This document shows, in pieces, positions 37,487 to 46,980 of a stretch of DNA of 64,000 bases. Source of the DNA: Vibrio sp. 16 (GTDB taxonomy: Bacteria; Pseudomonadota; Gammaproteobacteria; Enterobacterales; Vibrionaceae); the NCBI RefSeq assembly GCF_963681195.1, contig NZ_OY808997.1, positions 992,001 to 1,056,000 of the forward strand, given 5' to 3'. The notes beneath the pieces were generated by a model. That model was not told the DNA's origin. It saw only the letters and a program-made list of their open reading frames with translations, and did not search any database. The translations under genes were made by a program, and so were the position numbers. The number at the start of each line of letters is the position of its first letter. Position 1 is the stretch's first letter.

Positions 37487-37502
37487 TGGCACGCTCTGTG
37501 TA
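37487..37502 (+). promoter_or_regulatory. Sigma-54-like promoter of sypM (degenerate -12)
   Basis: TGGCAC-N5-GTGTA has a perfect -24 element, but the -12 GC is GT. The predicted start is near 37513. sypM has its own sigma-54 promoter in V. fischeri. The conserved -93 site supports function, but the altered -12 may weaken it. Confidence 0.6.
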
Positions 37503-37539
37503 ATAGCTAACTCATAACTCGTAAATTGAGGATGGGCTT

Positions 37540-38262
37540 ATGCTAACGCAACAACTCAACGGATTAAAAATTTGGCTTAAAGAGAGTGACAACCCAACCT
37601 CTCGCAAAGTGTTTCTCATTTTGAAAGCGGTCAGAGCGTGCGATCTACCCACCCCAAAGTGGTTCAACACTCTGATAGCTGCGCTGTATAACCTGTTTAA
37701 CAGCGTCATAGCCAGCGTCTTGCGAGTATTGATCCATACGCCAGCATTTAAAGGGCGCCTAAGTCAGTATGGTCGAGGTTTGTATCTATTTGGGGGCGTT
37801 CCATTTGTGTCTGGTCCTCTCGAAATTTCGATCGGTGATGATTGCCGCATTTCCGGACAAACCACCTTCAGCGGTCGCCCACAAACTCACCGTCCTCAAT
37901 TGATCGTTGGCAGCAATGTGGATATCGGCTGGCAAAGCACGTTCGCCGTTGGCCGGAAAATTGAAATTCAAGACAACGTTCGCATTGCGGGTCGCGCTTT
38001 TTTCTTTGGCTATTCCGGTCACTCAATGGATGCTGCATTGCGAGCGAAAGGCGATGGCGATTTGGAACAAGACATTGGCGACATCGTACTGGAGAAAGAC
38101 GTGTGGATCGGCACCAACGTCACCATCTGCCCCGACGTCACCATTGGTCAAGGTTCCATCATCGGCACGGGAAGCGTTGTGACAAAGGATATACCGCCCT
38201 ATGTGGTTGCAGTTGGCAACCCTGCAAAAGTCGTTCGTTCACTGGATAAGTCGGAGGTTTAA
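37540..38262 (+). CDS. sypM: Hexapeptide-repeat acyltransferase SypM
   Basis: This 240-residue protein has a left-handed beta-helix made of imperfect hexapeptides, ending VWIGTNVTICPDVTIGQGS and the classic VAVGNPAKVV. It should acetylate or otherwise acylate the polysaccharide repeat unit or a precursor. The N-terminal 90 residues (helical, with a short hydrophobic stretch) are outside the core. It follows its own sigma-54-like promoter. Confidence 0.86.
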   Translation: MLTQQLNGLKIWLKESDNPTSRKVFLILKAVRACDLPTPKWFNTLIAALYNLFNSVIASVLRVLIHTPAFKGRLSQYGRGLYLFGGVPFVSGPLEISIGDDCRISGQTTFSGRPQTHRPQLIVGSNVDIGWQSTFAVGRKIEIQDNVRIAGRAFFFGYSGHSMDAALRAKGDGDLEQDIGDIVLEKDVWIGTNVTICPDVTIGQGSIIGTGSVVTKDIPPYVVAVGNPAKVVRSLDKSEV

Positions 38263-38263
38263 G

Positions 38264-39379
38264 ATGCGTGATCTTATTGTTTTTGGTGAAGACTTTGGCG
38301 GACTGCCTTCTAGCACCCAACACCTCATCACACGTTTGGCCGATGACCGCCGCGTACTCTGGGTCAACTCGATTGGTTTGCGTCAGCCACGATTGAGCAA
38401 AAATGACATCGGGCGAGCTTGGAATAAATTGCTCGGTAAAGCGAAGCAAGGCTACCAAACCTCCTCGCAGCAGCATCCCAACATCCATGTTGCCAATATT
38501 AAAACCATACCAGCGCCTTCATCGGCCTTTGCGAGAGCCATAGCGAAACAGCTGATGGTCAGCCAGCTTAAACCCATCATCAAAATGCTGCAGCTTAGAG
38601 AGCCGATCCTTTGGACCTCACTACCGACAGCCGCCGATGTGTGTGGCCACCTCAACGAGTCAGCGGTGGTCTACTACTGCGGCGATGATTTTACTTCTTT
38701 AGCGGGTGTTGATCATGATGTCGTTCGCGTACATGAACTGGACTTAGTTTCTCACGCCAATCTGGTACTCGCGGCAAGTGACAAGCTATGCCTCAAGTTT
38801 CCACGTGCCAAAACCCACTTTCTGCCCCATGGCGTTGATGTCTCTTTGTTTACCCAGCCGCACCCTCGCGCCCTAGATCTGCCCAGCAACGGAAAACCTA
38901 TCGCGGGGTTTTATGGCAGCTTATCGAACTGGCTCGACTACAAGATGCTCGATCAACTATGTAAGCAACGCACTGATTGGGAGTTTGTTTTTATCGGCCC
39001 ATTAGAGCTATCGCATAACCCACTACCAAGATTACCCAATGTGCATTATCTTGGCGCGAAAGCGCATCACGAGCTTCCACAATATAGCCAGCATTGGACA
39101 GTCGGTTTGCTGCCATTTCTACTTAACGATCAAATTCGCGCTTGCAGCCCGTTAAAACTCAAAGAGTATCTCGCAGCAGGCTCGGCGGTCATTTCATCGC
39201 CTTTTCCAGCTGCATATCCGTACCAAAACCAGTTGCAGTTTGCTCAAACCGTCAACGAGTTCAGCGCTGCACTCGACCGTGTCCAGCAACAACCCAGTAA
39301 GCAAACCCACATGCATTTCATTGACGAAAGTTGGGACAGCCGAAGTATCGAGTTATCTCGCTTGTTGGAGGCCATATGA
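38264..39379 (+). CDS. sypN: Glycosyltransferase SypN
   Basis: This 371-residue GT-B glycosyltransferase (GT4-like) has N-terminal MRDLIVFGEDFGGLPSS and C-terminal CSPLKLKEYLAAGSAVISSP. The ATG at 38264 is 1 nt after the sypM stop, with GGAGG upstream; an earlier start at 38201 would overlap sypM. It overlaps sypO by 4 nt. The sugar is unknown. Confidence 0.84.
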   Translation: MRDLIVFGEDFGGLPSSTQHLITRLADDRRVLWVNSIGLRQPRLSKNDIGRAWNKLLGKAKQGYQTSSQQHPNIHVANIKTIPAPSSAFARAIAKQLMVSQLKPIIKMLQLREPILWTSLPTAADVCGHLNESAVVYYCGDDFTSLAGVDHDVVRVHELDLVSHANLVLAASDKLCLKFPRAKTHFLPHGVDVSLFTQPHPRALDLPSNGKPIAGFYGSLSNWLDYKMLDQLCKQRTDWEFVFIGPLELSHNPLPRLPNVHYLGAKAHHELPQYSQHWTVGLLPFLLNDQIRACSPLKLKEYLAAGSAVISSPFPAAYPYQNQLQFAQTVNEFSAALDRVQQQPSKQTHMHFIDESWDSRSIELSRLLEAI

Positions 39380-40800
39380 CCGAGCTTAAATTACGACTGA
39401 TCGTGTTACTGAATGCGGCGTGGAGACAGCGATACATCATTGTGTTGCCCATCTTGATCTTTCCGTTTGCGGGCTACTTTATTGGCAAAATGGCACCCGC
39501 CAATTATGTCTCACACACCAGTATGTTGATTCAAGAAACCGCAAAAATGAACCCGTTTCTGGAAGATATTGCCGTCTCAACCATGCTTAAAGAGAGACTC
39601 AACGCCTTGAGTACCCTGCTGAAAAGTCGCCATGTGTTAACCGCGGTGGCCATTGAGCACCAACTCATCAATGACGGCATGTCGCCGCTTGAAAAAGATC
39701 GCGTGATCAACCGCCTTGCCGAAAGTCTGAACGTGACTCAGCCAGGCAAAGACTTTTTGAAAATCACGCTAACCGCGCCACGACCGGACGGTATGAAAGG
39801 ATTGTTGGAGTCAATCAGCGATCACTTTATAGAGCAGCTTCTGGCTCCGGAACGTTCATCGATTAAAGACTCGGCTGAATTTCTTGCCATCCACATTGAA
39901 GAACGTAAAACCGCGTTGGAAAACGCTGAAGTCAAACTGGCAAATTTCAAAAATGAGTTTTCCTCCGTCACGCCTGAAATGCAAAGTCAGAGCCTTTCTC
40001 GCCTTGCCTCATTGAAACAGAGCTTGGCAGAGAAAGAGGCTGAGCTCGCGGGGGTGAAACGCAGTTTGGGCTCCTTGGATCAACAGCTTTCCCGCACAAA
40101 CCCCGTCGTCGGTAAAATCGAGGAGCAGATCATCGAAACGCGCAGCGCACTCACCTTGCTGAAAGCAAAGTACACCAATAGCCACAGTGCGGTTCAAGGT
40201 AAAGAGCGCGAACTTCGCCGCCTCGAAAGCGAGAGAAGCCAACTGATTAATCTCGAGCAACCCAGCGTTGACAGCAACCAATTGTGGGATATCGCAAGTA
40301 GCGGACGTTTATCCGAACTTGGCGAAGTCCAACCCTTACTGGTGACACAGTTGCACAATTTACAACTCGTACGTAGCCGCTATGAATCGCTTACTGAAGA
40401 AACCAAAAGCCTAAGATCCATGATTGAAGAGCTAGAAACGTCAGCCAATCAATTTGGTGACCGCGCAAGAACGCTTTATCAACTTGAGCGAGAAGTTAAC
40501 CTCAAGAGACAGCTGTATGATGAACTGGTTCAACGCTATGAAATGGCGCAGCTTACTGGCTCACTCGGCGTATTCGAGCAAAGTAAGCGAGTTAAGATCA
40601 TCGACTTACCTTACACACCTAGCCACCCGTCTAATTTACCTGTGATTGTCTTCATCCTTGCTGGTTTAGTCGCAGGGATTGGTTTAGGGGGCGGTGTTGC
40701 GACCTTTATTGAGCTTTTCAACTCCTCCATTCGACGAATCGAAGAGATCGAAACCATCACCAAGGCACCGGTACTCACCTATCTACCCAAAATGAAATAG
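39376..40800 (+). CDS. sypO: Chain-length determinant SypO (Wzz/GNVR domain)
   Basis: This 474-residue inner-membrane protein has Wzz-type membrane segments near 20-40 and 425-447, a long coiled-coil periplasmic part (about 180-300 and 340-400), and the Pro-rich segment before the second helix (DLPYTPSHPSN). It lacks the cytoplasmic kinase domain, which is encoded separately as SypD. It sets chain length together with SypD by inference. It starts in the sypN stop (ATGA). Confidence 0.88.
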   Translation: MTELKLRLIVLLNAAWRQRYIIVLPILIFPFAGYFIGKMAPANYVSHTSMLIQETAKMNPFLEDIAVSTMLKERLNALSTLLKSRHVLTAVAIEHQLINDGMSPLEKDRVINRLAESLNVTQPGKDFLKITLTAPRPDGMKGLLESISDHFIEQLLAPERSSIKDSAEFLAIHIEERKTALENAEVKLANFKNEFSSVTPEMQSQSLSRLASLKQSLAEKEAELAGVKRSLGSLDQQLSRTNPVVGKIEEQIIETRSALTLLKAKYTNSHSAVQGKERELRRLESERSQLINLEQPSVDSNQLWDIASSGRLSELGEVQPLLVTQLHNLQLVRSRYESLTEETKSLRSMIEELETSANQFGDRARTLYQLEREVNLKRQLYDELVQRYEMAQLTGSLGVFEQSKRVKIIDLPYTPSHPSNLPVIVFILAGLVAGIGLGGGVATFIELFNSSIRRIEEIETITKAPVLTYLPKMK

Positions 40801-40815
40801 TCCCAATCATTTCGC

Positions 40816-40830
40816 ATTTCATTTTGACCA
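40816..40830. promoter_or_regulatory. Candidate SypG-binding site upstream of sypP
   Basis: ATTTCA-TTT-TGACCA is centred at 40823, 93 bp upstream of the predicted sypP start, with the TCA-N3-TGA core. A weaker inverted copy (CAAATTGAAAA) overlaps at 40829-40839. Confidence 0.62.
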
Positions 40831-40889
40831 AATTGAAAAAGAAAGATGAAAAACAATCACAAACCATTGTTTATATGAGAGTTTTTATT

Positions 40890-40905
40890 TGGCACGACCT
40901 ATGCA
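40890..40905 (+). promoter_or_regulatory. Sigma-54 promoter of sypP
   Basis: TGGCAC-N5-ATGCA keeps GG and GC at the right spacing. The predicted start is near 40916. Confidence 0.82.
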
Positions 40906-40973
40906 AACTACCCATATAGAAAGACATAAGTGAAATTAGGGTATTGACTACCCGCTTTAAGAGAGGTCACACA

Positions 40974-42065
40974 ATGGCAATCCAACAAAAACTCATTATC
41001 CATGTCGTGCAACACCTCGCCCCAGGGGGCTTAGAAGCGCTTGCGCTAAATATGCTGGCATTTTCGAACCCTAGTCAGCGCGTTATGATTGTGAGCCTAG
41101 AAGGAAACAAAGCAGACGCCATCGCCCACTGGCCAAAATTGGCACGCTACCAAAACCAGCTCATGTTTCTAGACAAGCCCGCAGGCCGCAGTGGGCAGGT
41201 TTTTAATCAGCTCCATACCTTGTTTCGCTTGCTCAAACCACACTGCGTTCATACCCACCATATTGGTCCATTACTTTATGGAGCGGTAGCAGCAAGACTG
41301 GCTGGTGTTCATACTCGAATTCATACCGAGCACGACGCGTGGCACTTGCAGGCGTTCAAACACCGTTTCCTGCAAAGTCTAGCGTTGAAAGTTGCCAAGC
41401 CTAGAGTAGTGGCAGACGCGAAACGCGTGCGCGATCAAATTCAGCAATATTTCGCTTACAACGACCTCTCGGTCATCAAAAACGGCGTTGACTGCGAACG
41501 CTTCAAACCGGGTGCGAAGCTGCTCGCTCGCCAATCGCTAGGATTACCAGAATATACCAACATCATTGGCTCTGCAGGAAGACTAGAACCAGTCAAAGGT
41601 CATGACGTACTGATTGAGGCGTTTTCTCACATGCCAAGTTCTGCCCATTTAGTTATCGCTGGGCACGGCAGCCAGCGGGAAACGCTAGAGGAACAAGCTC
41701 GCGCGCTAGGAGTGGCAAATCGAGTCACCTTCCTCGGCTTAGTCGATGATATGCCCCGCTTTTATCAAGCTCTAGATGTGTTTTGCTTACCCTCGCGCTC
41801 TGAAGGCTTTCCACTCTCAACACTAGAAGCACAGTCTTGCGGCATTATCACAGTGGCCACCGATGTGGGTGCGACAGACGAAACCCTAGACCCTGAATCG
41901 GGCATTTTGGTGGATAGCGAAGACCCGCGCGCTCTCGCGAATGCTATCGAATCGGCACTAAAAACCTCCATAATCGCCCGCCCTAGAGCATTTGTGCATT
42001 CAAACAATGATATCCGCCAAATGGTTCACGCCTACAACGCATTAACTGAGGAGAAACGCGCATGA
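40974..42065 (+). CDS. sypP: Glycosyltransferase family 4, SypP
   Basis: This 363-residue GT4 has an acceptor-side motif HLAPGGLEALALNM and a donor-side motif RSEGFPLSTLEAQSCG. The ATG at 40974 has GAGAGG 7 nt upstream and is preferred over 40944. It overlaps sypQ by 4 nt. The sugar is unknown. Confidence 0.86.
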   Translation: MAIQQKLIIHVVQHLAPGGLEALALNMLAFSNPSQRVMIVSLEGNKADAIAHWPKLARYQNQLMFLDKPAGRSGQVFNQLHTLFRLLKPHCVHTHHIGPLLYGAVAARLAGVHTRIHTEHDAWHLQAFKHRFLQSLALKVAKPRVVADAKRVRDQIQQYFAYNDLSVIKNGVDCERFKPGAKLLARQSLGLPEYTNIIGSAGRLEPVKGHDVLIEAFSHMPSSAHLVIAGHGSQRETLEEQARALGVANRVTFLGLVDDMPRFYQALDVFCLPSRSEGFPLSTLEAQSCGIITVATDVGATDETLDPESGILVDSEDPRALANAIESALKTSIIARPRAFVHSNNDIRQMVHAYNALTEEKRA

Positions 42066-43249
42066 GCGATACAATTTTAATGCTTATTTTTTCTGTTGGT
42101 GCGTTGTTGATCGTCTACCACCACGTGGGCTACCCCGTGATTCTTGCTTGGTATTCGAAAAGTCACCCACTGAAGGCACTACGCCATCAAGCACGTGGTT
42201 TCAAAACGCAGAATGCGGATCAAGAATGCGCAACCGTGACCATTTTGATTCCCGCGTACAACGAAGAACAGTGGATCGCCGACAAGATCCGTAATCTCGC
42301 ATCTTTAGATTATCCAAAGAAAAAGTTCAAAGTGATCATTGCCTGTGATGGTTGCACCGATAACACTGTATTGGTGGCCGAAGAGACAATTCAAGAAGCT
42401 ATCTGTTGCGATACCCATTTTGAAATTCACGCCCACGAGACCAACCGCGGCAAGGTGGCGGTAGTCAATGATGAAATGAAGCACATCACCAGTGATATTA
42501 CTGCACTGAGCGATGTTTCTGCCATCATCTCTCTCGATGCACTCTGGAGAGCCAATAAGCATTTTAGCAACCCAGAAGTGGGCGTAGTCAATGGCGCTTA
42601 CACCTTGTTTGATACGCAAAACAAAGGTGAGCAAAAGTACTGGCAATACCAGTGCCAAGTCAAAATGAATGAAGCCACGTTCGGCTCAACACTTGGTGCG
42701 CACGGAGCCTTTTATCTATTCAGAACGCGTTTGTTTGACCAATTGCAAGCCAACACCATCAATGATGATTTCATCTTGCCGATGAACATCGTTAAAAAAG
42801 GTTACCTTGCCGAATACGACGCAAACATGACAGCCCTTGAACTGGAAGCCTCATCAGAGAGCATGGATTTCAAGCGCCGCTTGCGTATTTCCGCTGGCAA
42901 CATGCAGCAAGCCATCCTGCTTGCTGAAATGTTCCTCCCAAGACACGGCGGAGTCGCGTTTGCTTTTCTGTCTGGTAAAGGATTAAGACTGGTTACCCCA
43001 TACCTGATGATTGCATGCTTGCTAAGCTCTGCCTTGCTTTTACATTCACCGCTATTTGCAGTTTTGTGTGCAGGCCAACTCGCTGTTTACTGCCTTGCAT
43101 ATCTTAGCTATCAGTTCCCGTTTATCTTCAAGCACAAAGTGTGCAAATTAGTTCTATATGTTGTTGCCGGGCACCTTGCCAACTTCGTCGGTGGCGTCCG
43201 TTACTTACTTGGTATTGAAACCGGCAAGTGGTCAAAAGTGAACCACTAA
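42062..43249 (+). CDS. sypQ: Family 2 glycosyltransferase SypQ
   Basis: This 395-residue GT-A glycosyltransferase has one N-terminal membrane segment (5-25) and three to four C-terminal ones. The catalytic domain has ILIPAYNEEQWI, ACDGCTDNT, DVSAI/SLDAL and a final NDDF motif. It may act processively or on a lipid-linked acceptor. It starts in the sypP stop (ATGA) and is 10 nt before sypR. Confidence 0.86.
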   Translation: MSDTILMLIFSVGALLIVYHHVGYPVILAWYSKSHPLKALRHQARGFKTQNADQECATVTILIPAYNEEQWIADKIRNLASLDYPKKKFKVIIACDGCTDNTVLVAEETIQEAICCDTHFEIHAHETNRGKVAVVNDEMKHITSDITALSDVSAIISLDALWRANKHFSNPEVGVVNGAYTLFDTQNKGEQKYWQYQCQVKMNEATFGSTLGAHGAFYLFRTRLFDQLQANTINDDFILPMNIVKKGYLAEYDANMTALELEASSESMDFKRRLRISAGNMQQAILLAEMFLPRHGGVAFAFLSGKGLRLVTPYLMIACLLSSALLLHSPLFAVLCAGQLAVYCLAYLSYQFPFIFKHKVCKLVLYVVAGHLANFVGGVRYLLGIETGKWSKVNH

Positions 43250-43259
43250 GGAGTTTATG

Positions 43260-43898
43260 ATGAGTATTTTAACTACCCCAATGAGCATCTACTTTGCAAA
43301 GCGTCTGTTTGATCTTACTGGCTCGGTTGTGGCTTTGATCTTGCTTTTACCAATCTTGCCGTTTATTGCTATCGCGATTAAGCTCTCGTCACCCGGGCCT
43401 GTGTTTTATAAACAGCTGCGCGTTGGTAAATCGACGCCAGAAAAAATGGTGTTCTTCGAAATCATTAAGTTTCGCACTATGTACCAAGATGCGGAACAGC
43501 GCACCGGTGCGGTTTGGGCGACAGAAAACGATCCCCGTATTACGCCTGTGGGTCGTTTCTTAAGAAAGACACGACTTGATGAGATTCCACAATTGTTCAA
43601 CGTGATTCGTGGGGAGATGTCGTTGATTGGACCAAGACCAGAGCGCCCAAGTTTCTACAGCAAATTGGAAAACGCGATCCCCTTCTTTGCTGATCGAACC
43701 TATGGCGTAATGCCAGGCATTACTGGACTTGCTCAAGTAAACCAAGGCTATGATACCTGTATTGACGATGTGCGCAGAAAAGTAGGCTTTGACCACAGCT
43801 ACGCCCTTTCGCTTCGCTCGCTGCGCTCATGGTTGGCGATGGATATTGATATTATTACTCGCACGATTATCGTTATGTTTGATGGACGAGGTAGATAA
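43260..43898 (+). CDS. sypR: Undecaprenyl-phosphate sugar phosphotransferase SypR
   Basis: This 212-residue initiating phosphoglycosyltransferase of the small PglC/WbaP type has membrane segment SVVALILLLPILPFIAIAI, then KFRTMYQDAE, the DE pair in RKTRLDEIPQLFNVIRGE, and MSLIGPRPERP. It loads the first sugar on undecaprenyl phosphate. ATG codons at 43257 and 43260 are adjacent; the second has better spacing (6 nt) from AAGGAG. It is the last gene of the cluster. Confidence 0.9.
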   Translation: MSILTTPMSIYFAKRLFDLTGSVVALILLLPILPFIAIAIKLSSPGPVFYKQLRVGKSTPEKMVFFEIIKFRTMYQDAEQRTGAVWATENDPRITPVGRFLRKTRLDEIPQLFNVIRGEMSLIGPRPERPSFYSKLENAIPFFADRTYGVMPGITGLAQVNQGYDTCIDDVRRKVGFDHSYALSLRSLRSWLAMDIDIITRTIIVMFDGRGR

Positions 43899-44017
43899 GC
43901 GCACCTCAAACGAAAATTAAAACATGATTTAGTGCACATTTATTCGGCCATGGCGTATAAAAAACAGGCTTTTTGATTAGATGTAAAGCAAACGGTAGAA
44001 AAACCAATAATTTGCTC

Positions 44018-44046
44018 TTGCACGCGAGAATAACTCTCGGTAATAT
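44018..44046 (+). promoter_or_regulatory. Sigma-70 promoter of the tRNA-Val pair
   Basis: TTGCAC and TAATAT are separated by 17 bp. The predicted start is about 14 nt before the first tRNA. Confidence 0.6.
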
Positions 44047-44066
44047 CCATCTCGTTCTTAAGGAAT

Positions 44067-44143
44067 GGGTCCGTAGCTCAGTTGGTTAGAGTACTACCTT
44101 GACATGGTAGGGGTCGGCGATTCGAGTTCGCCCGGACCCACCA
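44067..44143 (+). tRNA. tRNA-Val (anticodon GAC)
   Basis: This 77-nt gene has encoded CCA. The acceptor stem GGGTCCG pairs with CGGACCC, and the anticodon loop CTTGACATG centres on GAC. The cloverleaf is complete and closely similar to E. coli tRNA-Val(GAC). It is identical to the next copy 46 nt downstream. Confidence 0.97.
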
Positions 44144-44189
44144 CTCCTTAAAGCCATACTAAAACCAAAGTATGCCGAACATTAAATTT

Positions 44190-44266
44190 GGGTCCGTAGC
44201 TCAGTTGGTTAGAGTACTACCTTGACATGGTAGGGGTCGGCGATTCGAGTTCGCCCGGACCCACCA
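44190..44266 (+). tRNA. tRNA-Val (anticodon GAC), second identical copy
   Basis: All 77 bases are identical to the upstream copy, CCA included. It is probably processed from one transcript and is followed by a strong terminator. Confidence 0.97.
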
Positions 44267-44292
44267 AATTTAGTTCCCAGTGAACGAAACGC

Positions 44293-44324
44293 AAAGCCCG
44301 CTTTTTTAGCGGGCTTTGTTGTAT
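44293..44324 (+). terminator. Terminator after the tRNA pair
   Basis: AAAGCCCGC pairs with GCGGGCTTT around a 7-nt loop, followed by GTTGTATTTG. Confidence 0.85.
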
Positions 44325-44428
44325 TTGTAAGTTGTGTATCACTTACACAGGCTTACGAAACTTTCATCGATCTTACATAGATATGAGCATAAAGTTGGGC
44401 GGTTCCGAATCGACATAAAACGTTTATT

Positions 44429-45049
44429 ATGCTCAAAAAATCACTCTTTTTACTGCCCCTTCTTTCGCTGACTTCATTTGCAACAATCGCTGATAGCAAC
44501 ATAGTTGCTCAAATGTCCCACATTGGATTTGGCTATAAACATGCCCACCTTAGAAAAGGGGCCTTTGAACCCTACTCAGATAATAAATACGTCAATGACG
44601 AGAGCAAAACTTATGGTGGCTTATACCTTGACCTTGGATTGAGTGTCACCGACACGGTTTTCTTGGAAGGTAACGCAGACTTCATTACCCGCTTCAGTTC
44701 TTCTATCGATTCTTGGAAAGTTGGTGCTGGATTTAACACCCCGATCTCGCCTGTTGCTAGAATGCCTTTATCTTGCGGTGTTATTAACTACTATGCCGAT
44801 ACAGATAAAACGTCATCACATTCTGAGCAAGCAGCCTACTGCAAGGGCGGTCTAAGAGCCCAAGTCGCACAACATTGGCTGGTTGACGCCACATACCAGC
44901 ACGACTTCTTTGACATCGCGAAGGATACCTATCGAATCAACAACGTCTTTCAATTTGGCTCAGTTTTTGGATTCACGATCGGCATGGAATACGCAAAACG
45001 CCTAAAGCCAGAGACAGCAGTGACGGTTGGATTACAGTTTACACTGTGA
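44429..45049 (+). CDS. Predicted outer-membrane beta-barrel protein
   Basis: This 206-residue protein has a signal peptide (cleavage near SFATIAD) and alternating hydrophobic beta-strands with aromatic ends. The last residue pattern (GLQFTL) fits outer-membrane insertion. I do not recognise a specific family. The ribosome-binding site is weak. It may be an uncharacterised porin-like protein of vibrios. Confidence 0.7.
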   Translation: MLKKSLFLLPLLSLTSFATIADSNIVAQMSHIGFGYKHAHLRKGAFEPYSDNKYVNDESKTYGGLYLDLGLSVTDTVFLEGNADFITRFSSSIDSWKVGAGFNTPISPVARMPLSCGVINYYADTDKTSSHSEQAAYCKGGLRAQVAQHWLVDATYQHDFFDIAKDTYRINNVFQFGSVFGFTIGMEYAKRLKPETAVTVGLQFTL

Positions 45050-45104
45050 TAAACCTTCTCAAGTCCACGACTTTAAGCAGTCACTAACTTTTTGTTATTG
45101 TCTT

Positions 45105-45130
45105 AAGCCATACCAAGGTGTGGCTTTTTT
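45105..45130 (+). terminator. Terminator after the beta-barrel gene
   Basis: AAGCCATAC pairs with GTGTGGCTT (one wobble), followed by TTTTTT. Confidence 0.85.
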
Positions 45131-45228
45131 GCATTCCGACATCTTCCCTCTTTATTTCAAGCAGTTAACCTCTCCTCTGTTTTAGTAAATTTCTCCTATA
45201 CTTATAAAAAACAATAATAAGTATCGCT

Positions 45229-46980
45229 ATGCAGACTACCCTTCTATTCTTGATCTTACTCGCTTCACCATGCGCACTGGCGGAGACTTCAGAGAGCCAA
45301 CTCGACTACTTTTCCATGTCAATGGGCCTATTTGGCGGTTTGGCTATGTTTCTCTATGGGATGGAGAAGATGTCAGATGCTTTAAAACGCACCGCTGGCA
45401 GCAAGATGAAGCAAGTACTTGGGACGTTAACCAAAACGCGGCTCAGCTCTGTCGCCACCGGAGCCGGTTTGACTGCGGTAATCCAATCCTCATCCGTTAC
45501 AACGGTACTGGTTGTGGGATTTGTAAGTGCCGGTCTCATGTCATTGAATCAAGCGGTTGGCGTCATTATGGGCGCTAACATCGGTACCACTGTCACGGCT
45601 CAGATCATCGCGTTCAAAGTGACAAAAGCAGCCATGGCGATGATAGCGATCGGTTTTGCTATTGAGATGGCGTCTAAACAGCAACAAAACAAAAACTATG
45701 GCAACATCCTGTTTGGTCTTGGCCTACTGTTTTTAGGCATGAACCTGATGAGCGAAGCGATGTCACCACTTCGCGTGTTTCAGCCCTTTATTGATTTTAT
45801 GGCAAAAATGGATAACCCCATCTTTGCCATTCTTCTCGCCGCTTCCTTTACTGCTCTGGTTCAATCTTCCTCTGCCACAACAGGGATTGTCATCGTACTT
45901 GCAAGCCAAGGATTTATCTCGCTAGAGTCCGGTATTGCTATGGCCATGGGAGCGAACATTGGTACTTGTGTGACCGCATTATTGGCCGCAATTGGCAAAA
46001 GTACCGAAGCAAAACAGACCTCTGCAATTCACCTTATCTTTAATCTCGCGGGGGTATTGATATGGCTACCCGCAATCAGCATTATCGCCTTTGCGTCCAC
46101 TTCTATCTCGCCAAGTTACGTCGACTTAACCGGTATGGAGCGCTTGGCAGCAGAAACGCCGCGCCAAATCGCCAACGCCAATACCTTATTTAATGTGGCT
46201 AACACCTTAATCATGCTGCCGTTAAGCGCTTTCTTTGTCACCGCCGTTAAAAAGCTCGTGCCGCATACTGCGACTAACAAAGAGCAGCAGAAAGTCGAAC
46301 TCAAATACATCAAACCTGAATATTTGGCGACCCCCGATATCGCTCTTGAACAAACTCACCTTGAAATTGGCCGATTAGGGCGACGTGTTGCTAACATGGT
46401 GAATCAACTCCCCCCATTAGCCACCCCTGTCCATAATGAACAAAACAAAGAATCCATTCGACAAGCTTTAAGAGAGATCGAAAAAGTTGAAGATGAAGTC
46501 GATATACTCCACGCCAAAATCCTCGCGTACTTAGGAAAGTTGCGCCAGTCCCCTCTGACCAAAGAGGAAAGTCGCTTGCAAATCAAACTGGTGAGTATTA
46601 CCGACCAACTAGAGAGCGTGGCAGACTTAGTCGTTAACTCCATGCTCCCGTTAAGCTATAAGACCCTCGACGCTAATCTCACGGCAAGCCCTGAAATGAG
46701 AAAAACGCTGGATCGAACTCATGCTAGAGTGAACCAAGCGTTATTGGATAGTGTGAATGCCACCCGACGTGGTGATCGTCAATTAGCCGAGAGTGTGCTG
46801 AGCGCAAAACGGGAGATCAACGTATTATTGGAGTCAATATTGGAGCTTCAAGCTGAGCGACTCTCACAAGCGACTGAGCAACGTTTGGATATTTTCCGTA
46901 TTCAAATGGAATGGGTTGAAGCACTCAAACGCATCTACACATTGAGTAAACGTGTTGCAAAACTGCAGCTACGAAAATAG
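45229..46980 (+). CDS. Na/Pi cotransporter family protein with PhoU-like domain
   Basis: This 583-residue protein has two inverted Na_Pi_cotrans repeats, each with a QSSS-T-T motif (QSSSVTTVLVVGF and QSSSATTGIVIVL), giving about 9-10 membrane helices (15-350). A cytoplasmic PhoU-like helical domain follows (about 370-575). It resembles E. coli YjbB, a phosphate exporter, and NptA-type importers; direction of flow is not predictable. There is an N-terminal signal-like segment, MQTTLLFLILLASPCALA. Confidence 0.88.
   Translation: MQTTLLFLILLASPCALAETSESQLDYFSMSMGLFGGLAMFLYGMEKMSDALKRTAGSKMKQVLGTLTKTRLSSVATGAGLTAVIQSSSVTTVLVVGFVSAGLMSLNQAVGVIMGANIGTTVTAQIIAFKVTKAAMAMIAIGFAIEMASKQQQNKNYGNILFGLGLLFLGMNLMSEAMSPLRVFQPFIDFMAKMDNPIFAILLAASFTALVQSSSATTGIVIVLASQGFISLESGIAMAMGANIGTCVTALLAAIGKSTEAKQTSAIHLIFNLAGVLIWLPAISIIAFASTSISPSYVDLTGMERLAAETPRQIANANTLFNVANTLIMLPLSAFFVTAVKKLVPHTATNKEQQKVELKYIKPEYLATPDIALEQTHLEIGRLGRRVANMVNQLPPLATPVHNEQNKESIRQALREIEKVEDEVDILHAKILAYLGKLRQSPLTKEESRLQIKLVSITDQLESVADLVVNSMLPLSYKTLDANLTASPEMRKTLDRTHARVNQALLDSVNATRRGDRQLAESVLSAKREINVLLESILELQAERLSQATEQRLDIFRIQMEWVEALKRIYTLSKRVAKLQLRK

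Noticed and set aside
44067..44266. Tandem tRNA pair as a possible integration (att) site for the adjacent cluster
   Set aside because: No integrase and no partial tRNA copy elsewhere in the window. The repeat is simply two intact tRNA genes.
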